64,000 bases of DNA from Symsagittifera roscoffensis (GCF_963678635.1 NC_087066.1:42123338-42187337), one strand, 5' to 3'; counted from the stretch's first letter, positions 1 to 11,779 are shown. Made by a program: numbers and translations. The notes: generated by a model not told the origin, from the sequence alone.

Positions 1-52
1 CGATAACTACCCCTATATTTTGCATGCCTCTCAATTTGGTTTCTGATCCCTT

Positions 53-925
53 CCCCCGGATCCCGGATTGGAACAGCCGAACCTGCTGAAGCACGTAAAA
101 AAAACAATAAAGGCGTTAGCACCGGACTTGTGATGAAAGGTGGCTCAGAATGTTCAAAAATGAACATTTTAAAAATTTCGATTCGAGCTAGAACATTTCT
201 GAGAAATGCGAAAAACGGCATTTTGATTAAGAAAAAACGAAAAAATACAATACCTGAAACAACAACCGAATAACAAAGTAGATTCTTGTCAAAAAATTGA
301 AGAAAAATGAAGCTTATTATCATGACATCAAGGCACGATAAGGTGCTTAATGGAAGAAGATCGTGTGAACGAAAGACCCAGTGGGACATTCGGGACGGAT
401 CCGAACTATCCCGTGTCAAGAAATCAGAGAGAGAACGACGTTGTTTCCGGAAGAGTGCGGAATTGGTGGCCCGGTGCCCAGAGACGGTTAAGGGTATTAA
501 GGGTATACTTTAACTGCTGTAATGCCCTGAATGTGTTTTTTTACTCCAATATTGAGTGATATTTTGGAGCATGAGTAGTGAGAGTCGAGGAAAGAGTAAA
601 TCTATTCTAATGGATTTAGTATAGAACTGTCACCAAAAACAATTATAGTTGTGGTTTTCTAGCCGTGTTTTTAATAGTAATCACGTTGTCTGGGGACTCG
701 AGACCCAGGTATGTGGTTATTTTTGCATGTAAATGAAAGCTGATCAAAAGTCATTTGGCTTATGGCCTAAAAATGGTAACTAGTTACGTAGCCCTTAACA
801 GACCAGAAAAATCACTGGCTAGGCATGACGGTTAAAAACGAGTCGGGTTAATTTAACTGACGTCAGCCAGCCGTCAATATGTACTTTTTCTACGCTCCGT
901 CACTGTGTAATGTCTGGGGGAATGT
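53..925 (+). repeat. Left arm of inverted repeat
   Basis: Complementary to 1695-2552. The match is continuous from the CCCCCGG end through the GGCGTTAGCA, GGATCCGAAC, GCCCGGTGC, CATGAGTAGT and AAAACGAGT anchors, then fades near the TCTGGGGGAATGTTA segment. The inner boundary is approximate. Short overlapping ORFs at 307-559 lie inside the arm and show no family resemblance. Confidence 0.8.
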
Positions 926-1565
926 TACATTCCGCCGCAAAAACCCCTCGGGTATTATTCAACTGATTCTTTACTTAGATACTATTTTTGAAAATTTAAA
1001 AGAAGGCAGGCAGATTGAAACAGTTTACAACGCGCCAAATTTGCCGCCCAACTAAGTTTACCCAAACGATACTAGAATTTTGCTAACGATACCTAAACGT
1101 CATTGTCCCTGTTGCGCCTGGAACACGTCTGTCAGCTTGCCACTCTATCCTCCGGTCACAAGCAAAGTTATCATTAACGTGCTTGAATACTCAAACAACA
1201 CTCAGGGTAGGGTACCTAACAACCAAAACACTCGATTTTCCTATCATAAATCATATAAATCAATCTGAAACAACAACAAACAGGAAAGCCAGATCACATC
1301 TCGTCCGGAACTAATATATAAACTGTCATTTTAATTTTTGTACTGTTTTTGGTCTTTTTTGGATTTTTAACTGTTTTTCGTAATTTTTCGTTTTCAAGTA
1401 AATTTGTTTTTGGCTTTTTCTTTGTTATAAAGTACTTTTGTTTCTTTTTAAGCTTTCCCTTTAAATGATTTTAGTCCCAGGGCCTCGGAATAAACGGGCT
1501 CATGACTTACCACCTAACCCTCCGACCCCCAGAATTTTCTGTCTTAACTAAGTTAAAAAGCTAAA

Positions 1566-1605
1566 TTGTACCAGGTGGATGGTCCGAACCTTCCGCCTAG
1601 TACAA
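1566..1605. repeat. 40-bp imperfect palindrome in the spacer
   Basis: The two 18-base halves starting TTGTACCAGG and ending CCTAGTACAA are complementary at about 15 of 18 positions around a short centre. It sits inside the spacer of the fold-back element, near its inner right edge. A hairpin is possible; function is unknown. Confidence 0.55.
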
Positions 1606-1694
1606 TGCAGTTCATTAAGACATCTATCTCGGGCATACGCTGATCATGATGGTCAATTGGCTTTAACAGGCCCACCCAGGAGCGCCATAAAAAT

Positions 1695-2552
1695 GTCTAT
1701 ATAACATTTGCCCAGATAATAAACAGTGAATGAGCGCAGGAAAAGTACCTAGTGACGACTGGCTGTCGTCAGTTAACTTAACTCGTTAACTCGTTTTTAG
1801 CCATCTTAACCAGTCAGTTGTTTTTCTGTTCTGTTATGGGATGAGTAAAAAGTTATCATTTTTAGGTCATCAGCCAAAAACTTTTGATCAGCTTTCGTTA
1901 ACATGCGAAAATAACCATATAGCTAGGTCTCAAATCCACAGACTATTAAAAACACGGCTAGAAAACTATAATTTAATATGTTTTAGTGACAATTATAGAC
2001 TTAATTCATTAAAGATGGTGTGACTCTTTCCTCTTTTCTAACTACTCATGCTCTGAACTACTAAACAATATTGGAGTTAATTAAGTCGTTCAGAGCATTA
2101 CAGTAGCTAAAATACGTAACTAGAGTCCTTAACAGTCTCTGAGCACCGGGCCTCCAATTTCGTGTTCCTCCGGTGATAACGTCGCTACCTTTTCAATTTC
2201 GTGGCCCGGGAGGGTTCGGATCCGTCCTGAAAGTCCCACAGGAACTTCCGTCTGCCTAATCTACTTCAGTTAAGCGCCATATCATGTTGTATTATCACGA
2301 TAAGAGGCTTCAATTTTTTCTTGTTTTGCTTCGACCGATTTTCGTCTCTCATATCCGGTTGTCTGCTTTCGTCGTTTTGTTTGGTCAAAATGGCCGTTTT
2401 AACATTTCTCAGAAATGTTTTGGCTCGAATCAAAATTTAAAATTTTAAATTCTAGAAAATTTCGAGCCTTCTTTTCATCATTAGTTTGATGCTAACGCCT
2501 TTTTTATTCTTTTTGACGAGCATCGTCGTGTTCGAGTGTGCCAAACCGGGGG
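1695..2552 (-). repeat. Right arm of inverted repeat
   Basis: Reverse complement of 53-925. It contains matching anchors at 1881-1893, 2214-2227 and 2403-2417 in mirrored order. The arms differ at many positions and by small indels, so they are not a recent duplication. Confidence 0.8.
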
Positions 2553-3439
2553 ATTTATCTTTATAGCTAAATTTATCTTTATTTCAAACGACTTAAGTGA
2601 AGATCTACAATACTATTTGAATGCTATCTACCAAGGGTCATCCTTTAATAGAATGCCGTTTCCAAGTGCAGTCACCTGAGCTTGAATATCAGGGAAAAAT
2701 TATCATTTTTTTTTCTGATGAAGATTTTATTTCTCGAACTTCCGCCCAAAAGCCCAAAGTTATTTTGGTTACCACGTCTTTTGCCCTTTACGAAACTCAA
2801 CCTTTTTAAGAGTATGGTATTACCCGAACTTATAAATGCCTCTCCTGTGTTTTCCTTGAGTATTACAATCAAACGCTTACTGGAGAGTGTACATAAGTAA
2901 TTCTGCCAGTGGGCTTTAGCTAATGAAATATCTTAAAAGGATTCGTTGTTCAAATTAATTATTTAGCCAATACCATATTATCTACAATTAATGGAGATCA
3001 AAACAAAAAAATTTGATAGTTCAGATAAATATCTACCGACAACTTTTACCTATCCTACTGTTCTGCCGTGGTCCGCTTTTTGATTCAGTGCCGAACAGAA
3101 CTTTGGTATAGAATTCTTCGACTCAGGACTTTGTGTCCAATCAACCTCAGAGATCAAGCAAGCGCAAAGAAAAATCTGCTAGCCTGGATATAGTATTACC
3201 TTCACATGCATTATGAAGAGGAGAATATCTGTTCATGGCAACTTTACTGTGACTGCATAAACTATAGACTTCTTTTAAACACCTGACTTACTCTCTGTAT
3301 GGGAGCAACCCTTAGTGTTTTCGCTGAGTTCAATAATATTAATGATAAAATTCATCGTAATAAACATAATAATGTCGATAAAAAAACTGGACCTACGTGC
3401 TTTTCGTGTTAAAGTGACAAGGGTTGAAGCGACAATCTT
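2553..3439. other. AT-rich spacer, nothing recognised
   Basis: Non-repetitive AT-rich DNA between the fold-back element and the LINE remains. ORFs of 60-72 codons overlap on both strands (2621-2900) and none shows a recognisable family motif. Confidence 0.5.
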
Positions 3440-4850
3440 TTTTAGTTTTTTTTATATCCCAATTGTTTGGTTCCCAGGATTCTTTTTTCGGCAATTTCCT
3501 GTATCTTTTTGATCGTTTCAAGATCCATTTTGTTTCCTTCCACAGAACGCCACCATATGATAATATTGAAAATGTAACTCCGAATTAGGTTCTTTTTTGC
3601 CTGTCAGTTTTTTTTTGTTTTGTTTAATCAAGTAGAAATCCGTAATGGCCTTTTCACAACTTCTTTCGGCGTTGGCAGTCCATGATAATTCCGGAGACAC
3701 AAGGATTCCAAGGTCGTTTTCTTTGGGTATTCGTATCAGCGGTAGACCAGTCATTGTAATGTTCGTAATTTCTGTGAAATTTTTTACTTTGCATTTGTTG
3801 ATATTGAGATTCATCCTGTTGACGCTGCATCACTTCCCATTTCTGGCATCGTCAATTTGAAGTGTTATCGAGTTCGTTGCATCAATTCTGTAGTCATCTG
3901 CGTAGCCAAAGCATTTCGACATGAAGATTATGAAAAATAGTGGCTCCAGGACTGATCCTTGAGGGACACCTTTTTTCACTTCAACTTCAGATGACAATGA
4001 GTTTCTGCTCTCTGTGTCTGTCCTTTAAGATAGCTCTAAAGAAGATCTTTTACCCACCTTTAATGCACCCCACTTCTAAATTCTCAAGTAGCTTTCCGTG
4101 ACTGACTTTGTTGAAGGCTTTTTTTGAAATCAAGATAGAGGAACATTAAGTTGGTAGATCTAGGTTATCAAAAATTTTGGATAGGTAAAGGATCATCTGT
4201 GTCAAAGTTGATTTGCTTTTTGTGAATCCATGTTGTTCTTGTCGGATGGTGATTACATTGGCATCGTTTAATTTGAGAAAAACGAATGTTTCGAAAATCT
4301 TGGATGTACATGTCAACAGCGAGATTATTCAATAGTTTGTTATGTCTTGTTTATCTCCATCTTTTTTTATTGGCTAGATATTCCTGGTTTTGCAGCGACT
4401 TGGCTAGATATTTTTGCTTGCAGCATGTCAGGGAAGCTGCTAGACCTTCATTCAACCAATTTAGTGGTAGATTTCCCAGACCATCAGGGCTTTTAGTTTT
4501 CCCAATGCACAAGTTTTCCAATGTTTTTCAACATGTGCTCTCGCAAAATGGATCTTTTCTATCTTCGCTATGGACTCTTTTGAGTTTCCTTTGCTGTGAG
4601 TGGTGGTAAAAACAGATTGGAAAAAACTGTTAAATAGCCCAGCCTTTCCTTTGTCGGTTATAGCTATTGTACCGTTCAAATACATTACTGATGGCTTTCT
4701 GGATTTTTTTGGATTTCTGAAAGTTTGCCGTTCTTGAAGAGTGCGCTTTCAAATATTTTTTGATCTGCATTCAAACAAACAGCAATTTCTTGATCCCGAT
4801 GTTTTTTTTTCTTTGCTTTTTACTACTTGGGAGCGTTTTCTGTGTTTGTT
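3440..4850 (-). pseudogene. Decayed LINE-type reverse transcriptase
   Basis: Minus-strand remains of ORF2 of a non-LTR retrotransposon. Reading right to left: an NSFFQSVFT segment typical of the region upstream of the RT domain (about 4606-4634); a YLDFKK motif carrying the motif-A aspartate (about 4123-4143); GVPQGS (3953-3970); the catalytic YADD box (3893-3904); then an EKDLGILVSPEL-like segment inside 3518-3814 and a YGGVLW-like segment near 3590, both seen after the RT core in Jockey/CR1-like elements. Several frameshifts and stops separate these pieces, so no functional enzyme is encoded. The family function is target-primed reverse transcription. The exact clade cannot be assigned by eye. 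The plus-strand ORFs at 3645-3860 and 4286-4609 are shadows. Confidence 0.85.
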
Positions 4851-5206
4851 TTTAGTGGGCATTTCATCTTTTTATAACTTTCGATGTCTCGCTTGAGACC
4901 CAATGTAGTAGACTGTCGCGATGTTTTGTTTTCTTGGAAATTTGTTTTTGAATATTTCATATAAACAGTTGCACCATTATTCAACAACAACATCAACATT
5001 GCGAAAGCAAAATGAAAGGAACGGAATTTAATTAATTTCATTTTTGATACCCAGCCAGTCAGCCTTTGAAAATGAAAATAAACTGAAATCTCCTTTCCAA
5101 TACGGGGCTTGTCCAATTTCAACCAATCGTTACTGCTGAATTTGACTTCAGAGTTGTTCAACTTTATTATCAACGCATACTTTTAGAATTGGGTCACTAT
5201 TGTTTT
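4851..5206 (-). pseudogene. Degraded linker between endonuclease and RT
   Basis: A minus-strand open stretch of about 116 codons (4823-5173) with a lysine-rich segment, in the position of the region that joins endonuclease and reverse transcriptase in LINE ORF2. It shows no diagnostic motif; assignment rests on position only. Confidence 0.4.
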
Positions 5207-5395
5207 TTAAGACAACATAGAGTTGTTTTTTTTAGCTTCTTTCAAATTTGATGACTCTAAATGCCTCCACTGTATTAGGTAAAAAGGGAGGTCGCCAACA
5301 ATTGTAGTTGTTTTTGTAAGAAGCTCTTGGCTGAGGTTGTGTAGTACATCCAAAAGAGCAGATAAAACAGAGGGCGGCTTTTTATATGGACTCAA
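5207..5395 (-). pseudogene. Endonuclease fragment of the LINE
   Basis: A 62-codon minus-strand frame containing VGDLPFYLIQW, which resembles the VGDFN...W block of APE-type endonucleases at the N-terminus of LINE ORF2. It lies upstream of the reverse transcriptase remains on the same strand, at the expected distance, with a degraded linker (4823-5173) between. The usual Asn of the GDFN motif is not present, and flanking catalytic motifs cannot be read. It is most likely the 5' part of the same dead element. Confidence 0.6.
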
Positions 5396-5669
5396 TTAAA
5401 GTTCTCTTCATATGAGGCACTTATAACCATTAAAATCTTACTGCATGAGAACTATGTCGGTAAATTTTGGATCAATTAGAATACGACGATGTTTTATTTC
5501 ACAGTGAACTGCTATCAACACTCCTTCCTATTTTGTTTGACCAAATCCGGTGTGCCAACTTTCAGATTGTTAGGACATTTGAGAAGTCCACGCGCTTTTG
5601 AACCACAATTAAACTTCTATCATTATCAAATAGAAGTTAGACTCTTTTTTCGTTTGATTGCGCGGAGAG

Positions 5670-6863
5670 TCATTCCCATGCCCCTGCATCGGCTTCTTTG
5701 ATTTCCACCCATTCAATGCCTTTCTTTGTGAGTAGTTTTAGATCACGGATCCTCAGCTCATTTCTCTGAGAACCCCATTGTACAAACTCGTTTCTGATTT
5801 TCAGCTGTGATCGTTCTTGCTTTGCTTCTATAGCATTCAGTTCCTTGCTCACAAAAAGCTTTTTTTTAAAAAAACTTTGAGCTTGCTGATACAAGGGGGT
5901 GTGAATCGTCTATGGAAATGTTTTTGACTGTGTAAACATTATTGTCCGCATCTTTCCCTCTTGATAGGGACCGATGCGTTTTTTTGGTTATCTGACTTTC
6001 AATTGATAGAAATTATAAAGTTTTTGAAACTTACCGCATATCATGCTCGTTGCGTTCCCGAGTATTTTAGAGGCGCATTGTGGTAACCCTCCGACTCTCA
6101 GGTGCCTTTCAGGTGGCTTCTGTTCGTGCTTAAACTTCTGTTGAAAAGAAGGTTCCTTACTAATGCTTGCTGGCATATTCGAGGAGGTACATTTTTGTCC
6201 AGCCCAGTTTTGATTTCTGAGATAGCTGTTTTAATCTGTTTGCAGTGTCCTCTTCTGGTTGTTGTGCTTGGGATGCTGTTTCAATTACCCAGTCATTCTG
6301 TTTCAAATAACCGGTGCGACGCTGTTATTGCACAACATTAGTGCATTTTTCCCCAGATCTTTGACACCTATGAGAGCAGCATCACTCAATGCGGTTCAAT
6401 TTTTGGCTAAATAAAAAGTTACACCACTGCTGAAAGAGCGAAAGTCTATCTCAGTAGCGGGGATCTCTAATATACCCGTCTCGCAAAACTTCTGACTTTC
6501 TTTGGCTGAGTCAATAGCAGATGTTAATCTTGTCTTATGTGACATTTCAGTCGTTGAATTTTTAAGCTCTACCAACTTTTCGAAGGGTTTTTATCCCTTA
6601 ATCTCATCTCGTAAATCGCTGACTAGAGCGGTCACTAAGAAAAACATCAAACAAGCTTACAAATCAACATCCCCATTCCACTAACTAGACCGATCACTGG
6701 ATACAATTGCTTGATGATAGCCGATTGTAGTCTTCTTGTTTTGAATTTTTGTCGTAAGGTCGGTGCTTTTATTCGTGGCTTCATCAATATCTTTAGCAGT
6801 TTCCTGAGTTGTCCGAGATTCAAATAAAAATTTTGGTAATTGGGTATTGTAATTTTTCCGCAT
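5670..6863 (-). pseudogene. Possible LINE ORF1 remnants
   Basis: Fragmentary minus-strand frames at 5670-5894, 5988-6176 and 6681-6863 lie just upstream of the ORF2 remains on the same strand. The 5670-5894 piece is rich in charged residues with a heptad-like pattern (KELNAIEAKQERSQLKIRNE), as in the coiled-coil part of LINE ORF1 proteins. The 6681-6863 piece is also charged and polar (Lys, Thr, Asp, Gln). No zinc knuckle or RRM is readable. Position and composition favour ORF1, but unrelated decayed sequence is possible. Confidence 0.4.
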
Positions 6864-7151
6864 GAACCTTCTTTAAATAAATTGAAAAAATTTGTTAGGG
6901 TCGGATTTCAATTATATTGTGATCAATTGAAGAATGGCGAGGAAATATATTAGGGTGTCTTTTAATTTAAAAAAAAAATATTCTTGTTTATAATAGTCAT
7001 TCACTCTAGTCGCATATGAGATTAAGAAAAATTGGCCCTGTAAACAATGGATCAAGGGTCAGGGACGACACTATCTCTTGTGCTTTTGTACCTCAACCAG
7101 TGGAGTAATTACTGGTTCGCTTATGACGTGGAAGTTCAGGATTGTTACAAG

Positions 7152-7390
7152 GTAATGCCACTACCAAATTACCCTCACCGTTCTAGATAGAAATAAATAA
7201 CTAAAGTTTAAAAAATCAAACACCATTCTGTATTGATGCAGCAAAAAAATTCATGGCAGTACTTTTTCTTCTATTTCTTATTCAGTTCCATCTTCTTCTT
7301 TTTTTCAGCTTTTTGTTGATTTTTCTGGGCAAAGTTACTACTTTACCTTTTTTTAGTGGCTAGTCGCCTAGTAATCTGTTGGCATCTATT
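7152..7390 (+). repeat. Post-gag repeat, copy 1
   Basis: Closely matches the last ~230 bases of the window (63772-64000), starting at CACTACCAAATTACC and running through TTCAGCTTTTTGTTG to AATCTGTTG. The first ~35 bases correspond to the 3' end of the gag reading frame and its stop (CGTTCTAGATAG). This is therefore a 5'-truncated piece of the same retroelement family that ends the window. How far beyond 7390 the homology runs is not visible, because the other copy is cut by the window edge. Confidence 0.85.
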
Positions 7391-7448
7391 TACTTTCGTC
7401 CCATACGAAAATCTTGTTTAAACGTATGATCCCGAAGACTCCATCTGG

Positions 7449-7481
7449 CAAACATGAAAATTATAAAAATTTTCATGTTTG
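7449..7481. repeat. Perfect 13-bp hairpin
   Basis: CAAACATGAAAAT at 7449-7461 and its exact complement at 7469-7481 flank a 7-base spacer. A further, less perfect copy of the ATTATGAAAATTTTTATG theme follows. Possible hairpin or terminator-like element in AT-rich sequence; function unknown. Confidence 0.6.
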
Positions 7482-8916
7482 AAAATTATGAAAATTTTTA
7501 TGGCCATGTCTCATGTTTTCATCAAAAAAAATTTTTTTCGACTCCTGGCCATTGGGCTGCTTTTTCTTTAACATAAGACTTTAACAGAACACTGGGACAA
7601 TACTGCCATAGTGAATCGAACTGAAACACTTCTCGTGGCAACTCTTCATGCTCTCTGTCAGAAACAAGACAACTCTAGGCAAGTAAAACGTTTACTAACG
7701 AATTTTGAATGGCAATTTGAGTCTCGTCTGATTTTTTCTTGGCTTTCCCACAATTGTTTATTCACTGTTGCGATTCTTGACTCTCGCATTCCAGTTGCAG
7801 CAGGAAACTTGAACCTGACACGGCCAATTTGAAGCTTTGAAAATTTCAATTTGAATCGAAAACAAAGTAAACTTACTTCATATGACGGACTGGCACAATT
7901 TTTCCACGCAAAATCAGGTACCAACATCATGTGAATGGTCGAGTGATACACAATGTTAAAATCCTTTTCAGTTGTAATTGCAATTATTTCAAAAAAAAAA
8001 TATTTCTGTTTTAGCTCCTAGTGTAAATTTTAACGTTAAAAAGTATTTTGGGAAAAAAATTAACTACGGACTACATTAAAAAATTCGCGTTCATCAAACA
8101 AAAAGCTTTCCAAAACCTTGGAAATTTTTTTAAATTGATTTAATTATTATATAAAAAACGTATAAAGTTATTTCATTTTTTTTTCATACTTTGCGCATCA
8201 ATTGAATTACAAACCCTTACAATATCTACAACAAAATTAAACACTGTAGAAAAGCAACACGCAAGTCTGAACGAAGCTTTAAAAAAGTCTGATCAATCAA
8301 CCCTATACATCTGTAATTTTATAACGAATAACGTAATGCTTACAAACTGTTTCCTGAATGTTTCTGAGATTTTTAGTTTTTGTTCTTTAATTGTTATATT
8401 ATTTCGCTTTGGTTTTTTTTCCGAATCTGAAATGTTTGTTTAAATATTTTTAGCCAGATTATACAAAACTGAAAATTTAGAATCACATTTTGACTGCTGA
8501 TTCTTCCCGCGATGAATTCAGATGACAGGAATTGACACTAAAATTGTAGTTTTTGTCTAACCTGGCTAACATTCATAAAAATGGTATGTCAGAATTGAAA
8601 GTTTTTCTAAAATTAATTGTAATAACAGTCAAAATTAAAAAAAATATATCTCAGAAAATTAAAAAAAAGTGTTTCTAAAGATTAAGTTATTTTTTTATGT
8701 ATTTTAGTTATATAATTTTGATAGGTCAGACAGTTTTTTTGTACATGTTTGACACTTCGTTCGTTCTGTATTTATAGTAAAGTAATTTATTTCTGATTGT
8801 GCACAAAAAGTGCGAAAACGTTTGTAGCAGTTTCGTAAAATCCTCATTAGTGTCTACTTTTCAAAGCTTTTTTCGTTTTTGCTAGGTTAGCTGAATCTGA
8901 AGGTGAAGTTGCCAAT

Positions 8917-8958
8917 TGCTATCCAAGACACTGTTAATGCTATCCAAGACACTGTTAA
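8917..8958. repeat. 21-bp direct duplication
   Basis: TGCTATCCAAGACACTGTTAA occurs twice in tandem (8917-8937 and 8938-8958), an exact local duplication. Confidence 0.85.
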
Positions 8959-10461
8959 TAGAGTCTTTAAGAGTGCATCTAATTGGGAGCTTTTTCACCA
9001 AGCTATGAAAGTAAAAGGGTGCATTAGTTTAAAAAAAACACTGAAAAAGGGTCCACCATTGTGACAGCAGACGCCCTGTGCAGAATCATTCAGGTTGAGC
9101 TTAGTTCGCTACACAGAGAGAGAAGTTGTTCAAAACAATCACGAAAGGATGTGAAGCCACCAATGCTGATGACTCAAAATAGAGGTAGTCAAAGCCAATA
9201 TTTTTCAAGCTGGTTACGAATTTTAACCAATGTTCACGTAGTTTTCACCTCAATAAATAAACAATCATGTTCATCATCGCTGAGGTCAGCAATTTTTAAC
9301 AACCTAGAGTCACGAGTGGTTTATAAACCAAACTGTAGTGATGTTGGCGAAACCGTTCCGCATTGGAGCATAAGGATTGAGGAACATAATAATCCATACT
9401 CACCTGTAGGCAGATGTTTTCAAAAAAAAATGTAGATAGTTCGTTCCACAAAATTAAACTGTTAACACTAGAGGCACTACAAATCAGGACAAAGTAGCCA
9501 TGCTCGAACTCACGCGACCAGTCTAGAAGCAGAGAATTGATACTGAAAATTTTTTTTTTTTGAAATTAGCACAGGTCTAAATTGAAAGTTTGACACAAAA
9601 ACTTCCAGACAATTTAATTCTGAAATTTTTAACATATTTTAGAATTTAAAATATTTTCAGTCTAAATGATTAAACTTTGATCGACTTAATTTTTAACATG
9701 ATGGATTAAAATTTATTTGAAACAAAGTAACTAATTTTTGTATTTTCACCTCAATTTTTGTAATTTCAGGGAAATTTTTATTTGAAAAAAAAAACTTTGT
9801 CTAAAATTTCATCAATTGTCAAAAGTGTTACATAAAAAAATCTGGAATTATGGTGTCATTGATCTAATTAAAAACCGTTTGACACAAATACTTGTCTCAC
9901 TCTTGCGAAATAGGTTTCGCAAAACACAAAACTCAATGTATGAGTCTGATTTAATGAAAGTACTCGACTGTTTTTGTTGTCATTTTGAAATTGTAAAATG
10001 TGATCGAGTCAACTGTACCATTAAAAATTAAATTGCTTCATCATTTAGGTAAAGTGAAGAAAAAACACTCAAGTTTTTATTAAATTTGAAGGAAGTAGAA
10101 ATGAATACTGGGAAAAAGCACTCAGATTGTTTTTAAGTTAAAAAGCAATTTAGTATAAAAAAAACAAATCAAAAAACTTTTCTCCTCACTTTTTTAACGA
10201 CAAGTTTTTCATTTTCTGAGAAGCAAAATCTTGTTTGTTCTTTGTTCGAAAAACGTTCTCCAGCAAACTGTCTGTCAATTTTTTTTGAGATTCGTGCATC
10301 ATGACGCTAAACTTGTATCAACTTTTGTAACAAGAGTTGAAAAAAGCTGAAAGTTTTATAACAACCTGAGATGGGGTAAAAATTTTCGGTTTTTGTCGTT
10401 GATTTTTCATATAAATTTCGTTTTAATGAAGAACAAATAAAAAATTTTCAGTCACAAAACA

Positions 10462-10658
10462 TTAATGACATTGCACAACAATATTTAAAACCTTATCAAT
10501 CAAAGAGCTGTTAAGCAGCCGAGTTCTGCAATTTTCGATAGAACACAAAACTGGTCCATTCATCAGAGTTAATGAATAACAGGGAGCAATGCTCAAAAGA
10601 GTAAGTTTTTCCGAGAAAACCGCAATCTCATCAATTGTGATTGGACTTTCAGCGTATC
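10462..10658 (-). CDS. Open fragment abutting the first array, unrecognised
   Basis: A minus-strand reading frame of about 65 codons that ends at 10462 and runs upstream straight into the satellite, which breaks it. Its composition is mixed and protein-like (three cysteines, a Leu/Ile/Ser-rich middle), unlike the low-complexity DNA around it. It may be the C-terminal end of a gene or mobile-element protein truncated by the array, or chance. No motif was recognised. Confidence 0.2.
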
Positions 10659-10660
10659 CA

Positions 10661-11459
10661 ACCTCTCCCGAAAGGAAGAGTAGGTCGTCCACTGGGTGGC
10701 AATGAACCTCACTTCTCCCGAAAGGAAGAGTAGGTCGTCCACTGGGTGGCAATGAACCTCACTTCTCCCGAAAGGAAGAGTAGGTCGTCCACTGGGTGGC
10801 AAGGAACCTCACTTCTCCAGAAAGGAAGAGTAGGTCGTCCACTGGCTGGCAACGAAGCTCACTTCTCCCGAAAGGAAGACTAGATCGTCCACTGGGTGGC
10901 AACGAACCTCACTTCTCCCGAAAGGAAGAGACGGTCGTCCACTGGGTGGAAACCAACCTCACTTCTCCCGAAAGGAAGAGTAGGTCGTCCACTGGGTGGC
11001 AAGGAACCTCTTTTATCCAGTAAGGAAGAATAGGTCGTCCACTGGGTGGCAACGAACCTCACTTCTCCCGAAAGGAAGAGTAGGTCGTCCACTGGGTGGC
11101 AATGAACCTCACTTCTCCCGAAAGGATGAGTAGGTGTCAACTGCCTGGCAACGAACCTCACTTCTCCCGAAAGGAAGACTAGGTCGTCCACTGGGTGGCA
11201 ACCAACCTCACTTCTCTCGAAAGGAAGAGTAGGTCGTCCACTGGGTGGCAAGGAACCTCACTTCTCCTGAAAGGAAGAATAGGTCGTCCACTGGGTGGCA
11301 AGGAACCTCACTTCTCCAGAAAGGAAGAGTAGGTCGTCCACTGAGTGGCAACGAACCTCATTTCTCATGAAAGGAAGAGTAGGTGGTCTACTGGTTGGCA
11401 ACGAACCTCACTTCTCCCGAAAGGAAGAGTAGGTCGTCCACTGGGTGGCAACGAACCTC
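10661..11459 (+). repeat. 50-bp satellite, block A1
   Basis: About 16 head-to-tail units of 50 bp. Constant parts of the unit are TTCTCCCGAAAGGAAGAG and GGTCGTCCACTGGGTGG, followed by CAACGAACCTCAC. The unit is about 56% GC, in sharp contrast to the AT-rich flanks. The left edge begins with a unit lacking ACTTC. The right edge stops after GAACCTC at 11459, where the retroelement leader begins with GAGTCCGACTTC. The penultimate unit carries a GGTGGTC variant that is also found in the penultimate unit of block A3. Confidence 0.97.
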
Positions 11460-11779
11460 GAGTCCGACTTCAAGCATGGTTTGTTCACCTCAACATGCAA
11501 AGAAAGTTGTTGCATCATCTGTATTTTATTTTTTAAACGACTTGGCATCGCAGCAAAGGAAACCCATTGCAACAGAACAGTGGCCATCTCGATGTTCGAA
11601 CATACGTACAGATCCGAGTAACGAGGCACTTCATCCAAAGTCAAACCACCTGCCACATTCGAACGGGGTTGAGAATAGCAATGTAGAGTAGCAATGTTCT
11701 TATTCTCTAAAATCAACCAGATCAACAATCATCACAATCGACCAGAAATCTTAATTCGATCTCCCGAAACTATCGTGAT

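Larger units (their letters stand above)
53..2552. mobile_element. Fold-back element with long inverted arms
   Basis: The first 2.5 kb folds on itself. Reading 53-925 forward and 2552-1695 on the opposite strand gives the same sequence with scattered mismatches and small indels. Anchors: GGACGGATCCGAAC at 393-406 pairs with its complement at 2214-2227; CATTTCTGAGAAATG at 194-208 pairs with 2403-2417; AGCTGATCAAAAG at 738-750 pairs with 1881-1893. Both outer ends read CCCCCGG inward, which suggests the termini. The spacer (about 926-1694) has no long ORF and no transposase motif that I can see. Known families with this shape are fold-back or long-TIR DNA transposons; assignment to a superfamily is not possible here. 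No clear target-site duplication was found. The arms are diverged, so this is an old copy. Confidence 0.8.
7391..10660. other. AT-rich region without recognisable genes
   Basis: About 3.3 kb of AT-rich sequence with many A and T runs. ORFs at 7611-7951, 9061-9435 (about 124 codons, beginning at GTG with its first ATG about 35 codons in) and 9816-10031 show no recognisable motif or repetition elsewhere in the window. No reverse transcriptase, protease or integrase motif was seen, although the region directly follows the post-gag repeat. Confidence 0.5.

Noticed and set aside
307-559. Two overlapping short ORFs in the left arm of the fold-back element
   Set aside because: They are not preserved in the mirrored arm and show no motif.
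4286-4609. 107-codon plus-strand ORF
   Set aside because: It is antisense to the LINE reverse-transcriptase remains, whose motifs define the coding strand.
9061-9435. 124-codon plus-strand ORF as a gene
   Set aside because: It begins at GTG with no ATG for about 35 codons, has no recognisable motif and sits in AT-rich unannotated DNA. Kept only as a remark.
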